A DNA stretch of 38,896 nt from Trachelipus rathkii (GCA_015478945.1 JABUQX010014763.1:1-38896); one strand, 5' to 3'. Counted from the first letter of the stretch, positions 24,982-37,035 are shown. Notes: generated from the sequence alone by a model not told the origin. Translations and numbers: made by a program.

Positions 24982-25275
24982 CTGCTATTTTGTTGGCCAA
25001 AATCCGATATCGGAAATTGCAAAAAATTGTAAAGTTTTCCTTTTGTAACGGTCGAATTTGGTCTTCTGGGAAAATGGTCTAATTCTTTTGGTTCTGTTTC
25101 AACAATCCCAGTGCCAGCAGGTCCCCCATTATTAGAGGGAGCCAATTTTAGGCTCACAGCATGTGTGGTGTAAGGTACTAAGGTGATTTTTTCGAAGGGC
25201 ACTTCTGGTATTGGTATTTCCTTGCAGTTGCGGAGGTTCCAACCTCTGCCCCAACATTCAAGACTCCAAGTCATT
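24982..25275 (-). CDS. internal exon of a host gene, possibly fibronectin type III-like
   Basis: On the minus strand a 294-base open segment is bounded by a good acceptor (pyrimidine-rich TTTTTCATACTTTCAG ending at 25276) and a donor (CAG|GTAATA, GT at 24981-24980). Both ends are in phase 2, so the exon can be skipped without a frame change. It encodes 97 whole codons without a stop. Composition is balanced and unlike the surrounding repeats, with residues such as W, C and P. The segment ITLVPYTTHAVSL followed by NNGGPAGTGIVETEP resembles the later strands of a fibronectin type III domain, and NST is a potential N-glycosylation site, suggesting an extracellular receptor-like protein. That identity is inference. 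The exon status is better supported. The internal ATG at 25274 need not be a start. Confidence 0.6.
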
Positions 25276-26382
<1,107 letters not shown>

Positions 26383-26386
26383 CTTG

Positions 26387-26405
26387 TGGTGACCCCTATA
26401 GTGAC
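26387..26405 (+). promoter_or_regulatory. primer binding site of element 1, tRNA-Trp type
   Basis: TGGTGACCCCTATAGTGAC matches the complement of the animal tRNA-Trp 3' end (TGGTGACCCCGACGTGA) in its first ten bases and in GTGA. tRNA-Trp priming is typical of CsRn1-clade Ty3/gypsy elements. It would start minus-strand DNA synthesis. Confidence 0.65.
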
Positions 26406-26853
26406 CCTGAATTCAATCCAGCCCCCTGATTTGGAATTAGATGCAGTGAAAAGTGCCGAAAAAAATCAAAACTATTTGGAAAAAAAAAATTTAACTGTGA
26501 TTTCTCTGACATTACAAAGTGCATTTATTCTAACTATGTTCTGTGCATTAAATAAACAGTGTAAAGTTAACATCGTGAAGAAATAAACAATATCAATATA
26601 CAAAATAATTAAGTCGGTGTCAACTCCTAACAGAAATACAAAAACGTTTGAAAATTGCCAAACAAACTATCATTTTAGGCCTAAAAAAGTGCGCCAACTA
26701 TTTGAACTAACATATTTTCGAGTGGAAAAAGTGACATCAACGAAATCTTTCACTGAGAAAAGCCTAACCTTCGCTCAATGAAGGAAACTCCTTCCAACCC
26801 AACAACCTTCGGAATTTTCATAAACAAACAATTCCTTGTCCCAAGAAGCCAAC

Positions 26854-27243
26854 ATGGCGGGAAACAAATATAAGCCTTGTATCATAATCAAACGAAGAAA
26901 ATGCCACCTTTTAAAAGGAAAGAGAAACAATCAATTCCCCCCAAATCGCCGAACTTATTCACCTCCCACTGAAGGGGACAATTCTTCAGCCTACTCAACA
27001 GAGTCTTTCAGCGTAAAGCTCACACCAAAAACGCAAGAAACTGCCCAAAAGCTTCCCCTAAAACAGAAAAAAGAGGGAATAGAAAAATCACACCCCCCTC
27101 CAATGCTTGCTACATTCCCCCAGGAACGAAGATCAGTTCCTCGCTTCAAAAGTAGATACCCGAAAAACTCCCCACTCCTACCCTTGTGGGGGAAAGTCAA
27201 CTATAACCCCCACCAACTAACAGTTCCCAGCATCCAACATTAA
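26854..27243 (+). CDS. 129-residue basic protein of element 1, possibly a reduced gag start
   Basis: ATG at 26854 in favourable context (AACATGG) opens 129 codons to a TAA. The product is Lys/Arg/Pro/Ser-rich with no membrane segment or zinc motif. Its position about 450 bases after the primer site is where gag begins in element 2 (347 bases after its site). An acidic-Ser patch followed by LTPKTQE loosely parallels MTPQTSRQE in the element 2 Gag N-terminus. No capsid region follows. It may be a residual Gag N-terminus or an unrelated reading frame. Expression is not shown. Confidence 0.35.
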   Translation: MAGNKYKPCIIIKRRKCHLLKGKRNNQFPPNRRTYSPPTEGDNSSAYSTESFSVKLTPKTQETAQKLPLKQKKEGIEKSHPPPMLATFPQERRSVPRFKSRYPKNSPLLPLWGKVNYNPHQLTVPSIQH

Positions 27244-27379
27244 GAAAATCATACGAATCTCGGAAATAAAAACAACAACAACAAAAATTTGTTAAATAAT
27301 TAGAACTTCTATGTATTAAATAATTAATATAGTGAACAATGATCATAAGATTAAAAATAAAAACGGAAAACGTGTTAAA

Positions 27380-27391
27380 ATGAACTCAGAA

Positions 27392-27481
<90 letters not shown>

Positions 27482-27484
27482 TAA
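27380..27484 (+). repeat. (AAT)29-30 array read as poly-Asn after Met-Asn-Ser-Glu
   Basis: From 27392 about 29-30 perfect AAT units run to about 27481. An ATG at 27380 reads MNSE then about 30 Asn and stops at 27482. After the array another frame reads NIEQNIENKTTTSP, similar to NNQNIETTTSTNN after the Asn tract of element 2. This suggests the array sits at the same place in both elements. Confidence 0.7.
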
Positions 27485-27852
27485 TAATACATTAATATTG
27501 AACAAAACATTGAAAATAAGACTACCACTAGTCCTACCATAAATGAAAAAAGTGTAATCCATGTAAATTGTAAACTACTTTTTTTCCTACTAATGAAAAT
27601 TATGACAGTTTAAAACTAACTTGCAAACTCTGAATGAATATGATGAAAATGATTCGAATGGTTTTAAAATTATTATCTGAACATAGGGTCACAAACTGTA
27701 TAACATAATTTTTTTGTATGCCAATTATATAAATTTTTTATAGTGTAATATTAAGTAATTTTCTTATTTCAAATGATAAGACAGTTGAAGATGGAGAAAA
27801 TAAGGCCACCGAAAATCTCATACTGTAGCGTTTAAGATTTCCGAACTGACAT

Positions 27853-27985
27853 GAGCGCTTTACGCGCCAATAAAAATAAGTCGGAACGATCGTCGCGGAT
27901 GGGAAGATTGGGGTTGCCGTGCTTTCAAAATCTGAATCTAGTTAAATACGTTAACCACATTTAAGATAAATGTCAATCATGGTGA
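27853..27985 (+). repeat. diverged direct repeat, copy 1
   Basis: Starts with GAGCGCTTTACGCGCC and aligns with 28375-28505 at perhaps two-thirds identity by eye. Shared stretches include GGGTTGCCGTGCTTTC/GAGTTGCCACGTTTCC and TGAATCT followed by TTAAATA. Confidence 0.5.
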
Positions 27986-28374
27986 TTCAAAATGTGTTGA
28001 TAAAATATTCAATAACAATGTATGAAATATTGTAAAATCTCAGCATGTAGATTAAAATTCTTTCTCCAATAATATCTCATTAAAATAACTTGCCTAGCAT
28101 AAACGAGAGAGTCTCGGGCAATTACATGAAGCGAACTTGGACGAAAAGTTCGGCGAATAATGAATGTAAATACATTTATGCAAAGTCCCGACGATCCTGA
28201 GCCAGCAGAGTTGGCTTGCGAAATTTATAGCCCGAAACTGTCTAACGTTATGATCTATAAATTAAGTAGAGTACTTTCAAATAAAAGAAAAAAAATGATA
28301 GAAGCGAAGACCACTCAAAGAATCCGAGTCATGAATTTTAAAATCCGAGCAACGATTTTAAAGGTTCAGAACAG

Positions 28375-28505
28375 TTAGCGCGTTTCGCGCTACAAACATA
28401 TGAACGAGCGTCATGGCTAGGAGGATTTGAGTTGCCACGTTTCCCAAATTTGAATCTTTTTAAATATTTTACCAACCTTTGAAATAAATTTCAGCCCATC
28501 TTAAG
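28375..28505 (+). repeat. diverged direct repeat, copy 2, opening with a perfect hairpin
   Basis: TAGCGCG-TTT-CGCGCTA at 28376-28392 is a perfect 7-bp stem with a 3-base loop. The rest matches copy 1, about 523 bases upstream. Function is unknown. Confidence 0.5.
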
Positions 28506-29165
28506 AATTTAAAAGTAATTAGTATGCTACAATACCATTATTAAGATAATCTTACTAAAAATTTACATGTGTTTTTCTGACGAGTTAAATTTTGTTTAGT
28601 GGAAAATGAGTATGCTTTGTTTGATGTCATTAAAATTTTGCGTTCGAACCAGAATTCCCAGAAAACAGCGTTCGACGGTTATGTCGGAAACCAGAGTATA
28701 TTGTAATCTTATTGAGCATTATTGACTTTTTATAAAGAAAAATTAAAATTTTAGTAACAATTATTTCTTGAAACAATCATACAAAATGTTTATTCTATAA
28801 TTTATCTATCAGGAATAATAAAATACTCAAAGTGTAAACAAAAAGCCATTGTCAAAGCCAGTGCCCACTTCGGGACAAAGCTAAAATCCTATACAAGTGT
28901 AACAGCCATCTGCGCGCGCATTGCGTAGAAGCAAAGCGAGAGAGACTTCAAAAAAGTCAAAATTTTTAACCAATGCAAAATAAAAACGATATATTAGAGT
29001 TCATCTCAATTTATAATACATATTAAAATTATTACATTAAGCTTGGGTTACAATCTTGCATGTGCTCTTTTTCCTAATCTACTCTCTTCTTTGTAGCAGT
29101 TGGTAGTCTATCCAAAAATATTTCTAAATTAAAATTTTAATAAATTATGTAAAGGTTTACCATAA

Positions 29166-29411
29166 AATAAGAGTCAAGCTACAGATTTGAAAAAAAGCCC
29201 CAAAAGAAAACGGGAGGTTAAACTGGATCATCTTTCCTCCCGCACCAAGGCTGAACCAAAACAGCTGCACAAGAGAAAACAAAAACTAAAAACCTCCCTC
29301 TTCTCTGCCGCCATGGACAACAAGCTCGTACCAAATCCACTCACGGTCATAAAACACTCTCAAAACACAGTCGACCTTCAAAAAGGGAAGAAAAACAAAA
29401 GACCCAAATAA
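29166..29411 (+). CDS. Lys-rich open segment near the 3' end of element 1, unrecognised
   Basis: Open from 29166 to a TAA at 29409-29411, about 81 codons without an early ATG (first Met at about 29313). About a third of the residues are Lys or Arg. No family is recognised. Its place just before the 3' untranslated region is where the integrase C-terminus would lie in a full element, but no GPY/F-like motif is visible. Confidence 0.25.
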   Translation, partial: NKSQATDLKKSPKRKREVKLDHLSSRTKAEPKQLHKRKQKLKTSLFSAAMDNKLVPNPLTVIKHSQNTVDLQKGKKNKRPK

Positions 29412-29853
29412 ACAGAGATGCATAAATGGAGAAAAATGAATGAATATCATTTTACCGATTTTCACTATTTTAAGGAAATCTGAAGAAAGAATGACTGATT
29501 CCTAAATTCATTTGAAAAAAAAGAGCAGAGTAAGACGTTATTGCTGCCGACGTAAAGGAACATCAAAGAACCATTTATTTGTATTTGAAAACCCTGACGA
29601 TAGAAAAGAGTCATAAAAATGAAAGACCGAAAACCGACATGTAAGTAAATAGAAAATGGAAGAGGTATTGGTAAATTGTTATAGACTTTGACGGCGAGTA
29701 CCTAGTTACTTTTTATAAATGTCATTGTTATGTTGATCAATATTTGTAAAATTTCCGTCGCTTACTATAATTTAGTGTTTCCGGCTTTTCTTTTATCTAC
29801 TCCTTCATGCATGTCTCTCATGTTTCTGACTCCTATCTCTCAGAAGGTTGGGA
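29412..29853 (+). promoter_or_regulatory. 3' untranslated region of element 1 with polypurine-like tract
   Basis: The last 170 bases parallel the stretch before LTR C: a T/C-rich run, CATG, then TCAGAAGGTTGGGA (29840-29853) against TCAGAAGGAGGG (37236-37247). A purine-rich tract directly before an LTR primes plus-strand synthesis. This one is degenerate, with two T. Confidence 0.5.
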
Positions 29854-30394
29854 TGTTCTAAAGATATATGAAAGGGTAATTATTTGTTCCAACTAATTAA
29901 AGCTTTCCTATCTCTTTGGCACCGAGATTACCAAATGTGTGCTGGAAATATTAATATGTAATTGAATGCTAGCCTGTATATCTATGTGAAATCCTTTAAC
30001 AATATATTCAATGTGTTACTAAACAAGAAAGCCTTTCCCAATGAGAGAGGAGCCAGCTTTGAAATGTAAGGTGCGAGGCATCGTAGATGCCCTGTATCGG
30101 GAGACTCGGCTCAAATACAGCGTCGAGAGAAGACACGTAATGTGTCTGCTTCCATAGACAAGCTTATTGTCTTATTAATTACAACTACTATTGTGCTATC
30201 ATCTTATTATATAAAACATACGTTGCCATTATTAATTCCCATTTATTATTGTGGATGTACCAAATATTTCACATTGCAATGTAATAAACTTCTGAAGCAG
30301 CATCCTTTTCACTGATGAAACCCCATTAATAATTAATCTTTGATTGGACTGATTTACTATTGGTCCATCTCTCTTGAGAGGCCTTGTTAATCTT
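29854..30394 (+). repeat. LTR B, left part (3' LTR of element 1)
   Basis: Starts TGTTCTAAAG after the polypurine-like tract. It contains TTACCAAATGTGTG (ACCAAATGT also in LTR C) and ATATTAATATGTAATTGAATGC, close to LTR A. AATAAA occurs at about 30283. It ends in the AT array, so its own 3' end is not seen. It is clearly diverged from both A and C, suggesting an older or different subfamily copy. Confidence 0.55.
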
Positions 30395-30661
<267 letters not shown>

Positions 30662-30693
30662 ATATTGGATGGTTAAAGTGAGTTTAGCCTACA
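30662..30693 (+). repeat. 3' terminal remnant of the element 2 5' LTR
   Basis: ATTGGATGGTTAAAGTGAG and the following GTTTAGCCTACA match the end of LTR C (37803-37830) almost base for base, ending in CA. Everything upstream in this LTR is replaced by the AT array. The near identity suggests element 2 is fairly young. Confidence 0.7.
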
Positions 30694-30698
30694 TTCTC

Positions 30699-30717
30699 TG
30701 GTGCCCCCTAAAAGTGA
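30699..30717 (+). promoter_or_regulatory. primer binding site of element 2, tRNA-Trp type
   Basis: TGGTGCCCCCTAAAAGTGA starts 5 bases after the LTR end. It matches the tRNA-Trp complement TGGTGACCCC with one change and keeps GTGA near its end. Spacing and sequence agree with the site of element 1. Confidence 0.65.
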
Positions 30718-31064
30718 CTATATAGAAGCCCCCTAATTTGGAGTCAGATACTGTGCAAAATTTCCGATTAAATAAAAAAAAAATTCATTTCTGTGTAAAA
30801 AAGTGCTAAATCAGTGCGATATTTGACTATAAATAAAATTGCGTGAGTCAAATAATAACAAAGTGAAGAATTAAACATCATATAACTTTATAAATAATAA
30901 GAAAATTCGTTGTTATAACATTCAGGTAGCAACAGAAAATCAGTTGCCGCTTCGAAAAAATTGAGATTTTCAAACCAAGTCCCATTTTAGGCTTAATATT
31001 TAGCCGCTTGGCTTGACTCAAATTGACTCAACAAAAATAGTCAGTAACTCAGACTTGTAGAAAA
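30718..31064 (+). other. 5' leader of element 2
   Basis: Noncoding leader between primer site and gag. It shares with the element 1 leader a CCCCCT[A/G]ATTTGGA motif soon after the primer site and CATTTTAGGC near 30983 (26673 in element 1), showing common origin. Confidence 0.55.
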
Positions 31065-32267
31065 ATGGTCTCAACTAAGAAACTGACTCTCAGAACTCTA
31101 GCTAAGAATTCCTCGAAAGGGAATAAGGGGAAGGGCAAGTCACCCTCTCCCCAACTAACTCAACCCTCAAAGGATGGGGAAGAGCCATCTGGTTCTTCAT
31201 CTGAGAATGAGCTTGAGATGACGCCACAAACTTCCCGCCAAGAAAGAAGGGCGAGGCATCCTGATTATAAGTCACCAATACAGACTTATAGTCATTTAAC
31301 ATCAAGTCAACTACTAACCTTTGACGCTTATGATGTTATAAATTGGCTTAGTGCTACAACGGCAATATTAAAATTAAATTACATCGAAGATACCCACGAA
31401 CGTGTCCGTTTGTTAGCCCCAATCTTGCCTACAAATCTGGTCTCAAAAATCAAATTCCCACTCCAGAATAATGCATATAGATTGCTATTAGAAAATATTG
31501 AACATACCTATCTTCCCCCCTTAAGAAATCGAATTCGTGACGTCTTCAAACAAGGCATGCGACAAGACGAACTACCAAGCGAATATCTTCATCGTGTGAA
31601 AGGGGTCCTCGGCAACAAAAGCTTCGAAGTCTTAGTCGAACATAACCCTAAATTCGCTGTAGACTTATTCCTCGAACAAATGCCAACTAACGTACAGATG
31701 AGCGTTTACTCGTTGGCTCAAGAAAATGACTTACATCGAATGGTAAAAGTCGTGGATGATCTTTACAAAAACTTCGTTCAAAAAGACAGAAGATATCAAC
31801 AACAGAATTACGAACAAACTTGGAGTTCTGTGAATGCTGTACAAACACACACAGACCGACAAGAAACAGACTCCGCTTATCCGAAGAACACCGCGCGAAA
31901 CTCAGAGCGCACACATGACGCTACCCAGCTCAGTGACAACCAGCTCTCACGCCAGATGGCTCAACTTTCGAAAACGGTGACTGAGCTGGCGAGCTCTGTT
32001 CAGCAGCTGCTTCAAGGTCAACTCCATGCAGCCGATGGACGAAACCTGAGACGGGACAAAAGTCAGACTAGACATTCAAGGTCGGACAACAATAATGGAT
32101 TCACAAATACTTTTAATAATGCAGTCCAAGACCTTTGTTACTACCATTCCCGCTATTTATACAAAGCGTACCGCTGTGAAGGTATTGAATGCCCTTTGTA
32201 TCCATTACTTCATAATAGTGGCGAAATAAACCCCACACACACGACCTCCCAAACTTCGGAAAACTAA
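31065..32267 (+). CDS. gag: Gag polyprotein of a CsRn1-type Ty3/gypsy retrotransposon
   Basis: Uninterrupted 400-residue frame from ATG at 31065 (AAAATGG context) to TAA. Residues 1-75 form a Lys/Ser/Pro-rich N-terminus. About 80-235 is a helical capsid-like domain (FDAYDVINWLSATTAIL, LPPLRNRIRDVF, then DELPSEYLHRVKG) with the layout of CsRn1/Kabuki-type Gag. Residues 235-330 are polar, Gln-rich linker. At about 362-380 a Cys-His box with spacing C-x2-H-x9-C-x4-C (LCYYHSRYL...RC...C) is the unusual CHCC form known for the CsRn1 clade, one residue longer in the last gap. Gag assembles the particle and binds element RNA. The next frame (protease) lies in +1 relative to gag and opens 46 bases after the stop, so normal readthrough or frameshifting is not evident. 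It is the best preserved gene in the window. Confidence 0.88.
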   Translation: MVSTKKLTLRTLAKNSSKGNKGKGKSPSPQLTQPSKDGEEPSGSSSENELEMTPQTSRQERRARHPDYKSPIQTYSHLTSSQLLTFDAYDVINWLSATTAILKLNYIEDTHERVRLLAPILPTNLVSKIKFPLQNNAYRLLLENIEHTYLPPLRNRIRDVFKQGMRQDELPSEYLHRVKGVLGNKSFEVLVEHNPKFAVDLFLEQMPTNVQMSVYSLAQENDLHRMVKVVDDLYKNFVQKDRRYQQQNYEQTWSSVNAVQTHTDRQETDSAYPKNTARNSERTHDATQLSDNQLSRQMAQLSKTVTELASSVQQLLQGQLHAADGRNLRRDKSQTRHSRSDNNNGFTNTFNNAVQDLCYYHSRYLYKAYRCEGIECPLYPLLHNSGEINPTHTTSQTSEN

Positions 32268-32313
32268 TAGTCGAATCTGTCGATAACAACTTTTAAGCGA
32301 CAGTCAGAAGTGA

Positions 32314-33591
<1,278 letters not shown>

Positions 33592-33811
33592 AATGTGCCT
33601 GAATATTCTCTTACCAATCTATCTCTTCCTCCTCCTCCTCCTACCTCTGTGCACGTCCCTTCTAGTCCTCCCCTTTTTACTGATATCTAATTGAAATATA
33701 AAAATTTATTTTTAAATCCCTATTTGCCAGAAAACCACCACATTAAATTGAAACAAATGCAAACATGGGACAAAATTTTTGAAAAATATAAAAATAAAAA
33801 TAACAGAATGA
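33592..33811 (+). pseudogene. broken protease-RT junction
   Basis: Protease-frame sequence continues with a Pro-rich stretch (LSLPPPPPTSVHV) and two stops, while the RT frame opens at 33812 in another phase. A CTC/CCT microsatellite (33629-33653) lies here. A small net indel between about 33810 and 33850 is the simplest cause of the frame change. Confidence 0.55.
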
Positions 33812-34885
33812 GTCCAAACTCTGTTGATCTTAAACGGTCTTATAACTACTGACGAAGAGACCGCTTTTATACCTGAAAAAGTATTAATAGAATTGGCCAA
33901 CACCTATCCTTATCAAGTAACCATAAAGGGACCCCCCATCTCTCTCAGAGCCCGTCGTATCCCTCACAAATTGTATGCACAAACTCGGGCAGAATTTGAT
34001 AATCTCTTAGCTACAGGTGTGTTAAGAAGAACCAATTCTCCATGTTCGTTTCCAATGAGTGTGCTCGAAAAAAGTCAAAATCGAGTGAGAATCATATCGG
34101 ACTTTAGAGAACTAAACAAAAGAGCAGAGATCGAAACTTATGGTCTCCCCCACCTCCAAGATGTCATGTTCACCTTAAAAGGGAGTAAACTATTCTCTAA
34201 AATCGACCATACACAGGCATTTTATGGAATTCCACTCCACCCAGACACTGAGAGGTACTTCACCATAACCTCCAACATCGGAACCTATAGCTATCGATGC
34301 CTACCAATGGGGTTCGTCTCCTCCCCATTTATCTTTCAAGCCTTTATCGATATTCTAATGCAGGGTATTCAAAATATCTGTACCTATATGGACGATATCT
34401 TGATCCATTCACAGACTGAAGATGAGCATAAAATCATCCTTGAACAAGTGTTGAAAAGGCTACAATATTTATATATCAGTATCAATCCCGACAAATGTCA
34501 AATAGCTGAGAGAGAAATCGATTATCTGGGCTATACCATCAATGAAAACGGCATCAAACCTAATTATGAAAAGATCAGTGAAATTATAGATACCCCAAAG
34601 AATAAAACTATCAAAGAATTAAGAAGTTATCTTGGAAAGATAGGTTTCTATCGCTATTCAGTAGTGTGTTTTTCAGATGTGACAGCGCCCTTAAACCTCT
34701 TCTTGAAGGGGAAACCATATGGAAATAGGCGTATCGACTGGAACCAAGCAGCAGATAAAGCTTTTGAAGATAGTAAAAAGGCTATTAAAAACACCTCCGC
34801 TCTAGCCTATCCAAGCCCATCAAGCCCTTTCAAAATCATCATAAACACCACAGACGTAGCCTCAGGTGGAGTAATCCAGTCATTG
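33812..34885 (+). CDS. pol: reverse transcriptase domain of pol (frame opens after an upstream shift)
   Basis: Open from 33812 (no ATG at the start) to 34972. It reads as RT up to about 34885, after which the RNase H sequence continues in another frame. Motifs in order: RARRIPHKLYAQTRAEFDNL (thumb-side entry), NRVRIISDFRELNKR, FSKIDHTQAFYGIPL with the first catalytic Asp, LPMGFVSSPFIFQ, and CTYMDDILIHS with the Tyr-Met-Asp-Asp catalytic pair. INPDKCQIAEREIDYLGY and IKELRSYLGKIGFYR then follow, standard for Ty3/gypsy. All three catalytic acids are present and no stop interrupts the domain. RT copies element RNA into DNA in the particle. The first part of RNase H (NTTDVASGGVIQ) closes the segment. 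Confidence 0.85.
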
Positions 34886-35856
34886 CCGACAAAGGAGAGC
34901 GCCCAATCGCTTTCTACAGTACCATTTTGTCACCTATTGAACGGAAATATGACCAAGCTAATCGACTATTAGTATGTTTAACAAAGATTTTCAGAAAATA
35001 CGGATATTTGTTCGCTGGAAGGACTTTAAAAATTGTTATACAATCCCGGGAACTCTTACAAAAGTACAAACGAGTCAATGATTGCAAGAATTACAACATT
35101 CAAGAAATAAGAAGCTTAAATTTATTGAGCACTTATAAAGTCTCATGGGAATTAATCACTAAAAAGACTAACCCTTTGTCGGAATACCTCTTAACCAATA
35201 AAATTATTAATGATGATGAAGATCATGATCAAAATAATGAAATAATAATAAATAAGGAAGAAGGGGAGGAACTTATTGAAGGAGTTGTCAAAAGCCGCGC
35301 TGCGATTGGCTCAATCACGAGTGAACTAACCAATCAGAGCACAACCAAAAATACTATAAACACAATTAAAACGTATAGCCCTTTAAAGAATTACTATTAT
35401 GAAGCCCTCTCCCCAGGCTTGAAAGAAAGGTACGTTAAAGCAAAAAAAGAAAATGCCAAGCGCGACAGAGTTGTAAATTCCATTGAGACCGAAAAGGGTA
35501 GCCCTTTAAATGATCACCAGACAAATATCTCACATTCCATCCGTGAGAAAAAGTCGAAAGCTGAAGGAAAGGGAATGACTATAAGTAAAAGGGTTGAAAT
35601 AGAAACAGACAATTTGAGAACTTGTAGAGATAAAATAGATAAAAATAATTTAGATAAAAATAAATTAGAGAAAAACAAAATAGATGAAAATGAAATAGAT
35701 AACAGAAAAATAGATAAAATAAATGATAATTTAATAGAAAGAGCTCAAATAAATTTAATCCAAAACTGCAATGATGCTCACTTGGAGTTGATAAAACGTT
35801 TCCGGAAAGAGATAAATTACGCCGAGATTAGTGAAGATCAACTAAGAAATGAATAG
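34886..35856 (+). pseudogene. pol: RNase H remainder and long charged linker of pol
   Basis: In a frame shifted by one missing base from RT, the sequence resumes as DKGERPIAFYSTILSPIERK, YDQANRLLVCL and GRTLKIVIQSREL, the second half of a Ty3/gypsy RNase H. Catalytic positions are not conserved: first Asp to Asn (in the RT frame), Glu of the '-R-E-L-L-' helix missing, Asp of 'T-D-H' replaced (VIQSR). A tether-like LSTYKVSWELI...KKTNPLSEYL matches the usual 'NPVADALSR' segment without the acidic signature. About 230 residues of Lys/Asn/Asp-rich linker follow, including a pentapeptide repeat. The frame ends at TAG 35854 but continues in the same phase into integrase. No second RNase H was seen. 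Confidence 0.65.
35632..35721 (+). repeat. 15-base coding minisatellite, six units (K-I-D-K-N-like)
   Basis: Six consecutive 15-base units, for example AAAATAGATAAAAAT and AATTTAGATAAAAAT, read in frame as x-[I/L]-[D/E]-x-[N/x]. The units differ by one to four bases. It lies in the linker between the RNase H remnant and integrase. Confidence 0.85.
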
Positions 35857-37035
35857 ATTCAGTCACTACTTACAGATAAAGAGAAAAGTTATTTGATTAT
35901 TAAAAAACAAAAATTCTGGTTTAAGAAAAGGGAGATCTCATTATATGTCGATATCTCTTTAAATTACGCTCGGGTCATCCTCCCCAGTGTCAGAGTTGCA
36001 GACCTTATCCGTATGACTCACCTTCAAGGACATTTGGGTATTTCACAATGCCTTACCGCACTGAAAGCAGATTTTGTATTTAAAAATATGCATCAAAAAG
36101 TCAAAGAAGTTGTTCGCTTGTGCCCACAATGTCAGATATCAAAGTTCGGTCGTGGGATAAACCCAATTTACGGAAAATACAGAGAAGTTTCCTATAAGTT
36201 TGAAGCTATACATGTAGATATTCTTAAGTTACCTGTCTGTAAAGGATACAAGTATTTATTAACTCTCATCGACCGATACTCTCATTATGTGTGGGCAATA
36301 TCGTTGAAGAATATTTCTTAAGAGACAATTGCCCAAACTCTGATCAATCAAATAGTCCCACATATTGGTATTCCCAGCCACCTCATTTCAGATAAAAGAG
36401 CCAATTTTACGTCACACTTATTTGAGAGCGTGTGTAAGCTGCTAGGTATACTTCACACCACAACCAGTACCTATAATCTGGCCAGTAACAGCCAGGCGGA
36501 GTTTACCAATAAGAGGATTATTAACAGCCTCAGAACTATGCTAGCGGATCCCAGCATGGAGAACCAAGAGTGGTTGGATGTTCTACCCTTCGTCTTATTC
36601 GCCCTCAGGCTCGCACCCATCTCAGAGAGTGGCATCTGCCCCAGTAAATTGTTATATGGCCAAGATATAAACATTCCTGCCAGTCTATTAGACACCTCTG
36701 TCCCAGACGACCCAAAATCATACGACACGTACATTGAAAAAATAACCGCATTAATGGCTAAACCCCTAGCCCAAAGAACTAATCGGCGCAATAGGAATGT
36801 GTTTTTACCCAAGAACTTAAAAGATGCAAAATATTTACTAGTAAAGAATAAACAATACAATGTGGGGAAACTATCCCCCAAGTACCAGGGCACCTATCAG
36901 GTTGTCAAGATCACTAATAGTAACGCACATATAATAAAAGGGGATAAGGTGGTAGTTGAAAACTTAAGAAATGTTAAAATCTTTTACCAACTAGTTCCCG
37001 CTCCTTCTGACCGAAAAAAAACTCGGAATAAATGA
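35857..37035 (+). pseudogene. pol: integrase region of pol with one internal stop
   Basis: In phase with the linker after TAG 35854. The zinc-binding N-domain shows HLQGHLG (H-x3-H) and CPQC. The catalytic core shows HVDILKLPV (first Asp), LISDKRANFTSHLFE (second Asp) and SNSQAEFTNKRI (Glu), a complete DDE triad. The C-domain has YQGTYQVVKI, a GPY/F-type motif, then NLRNVKIFY and a basic tail to TGA at 37033-37035. Integrase joins element DNA to the host chromosome. One TAA at 36319-36321, between the first and second Asp, interrupts an otherwise open frame. Total length fits a Ty3/gypsy integrase. Without the stop it would look functional. Confidence 0.85.

Larger units (their letters stand above)
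27485..29165 (+). other. internal region of element 1 without recognisable pol
   Basis: No RT, RNase H or integrase motif was found on either strand. A 72-codon frame at 28160-28378 is unrecognised. The region holds a diverged direct repeat with GC-rich hairpins (listed separately). It may be decayed internal sequence or unrelated filler in a non-autonomous element. Confidence 0.4.

Noticed and set aside
26991..27200. 69-codon minus-strand frame opposite the element 1 basic ORF
   Set aside because: Fully antisense to the plus-strand frame, with no splice sites and no recognised motif.
36471..36893. 140-codon minus-strand frame
   Set aside because: Antisense shadow of the integrase C-terminal region, which has clear conserved motifs on the plus strand.
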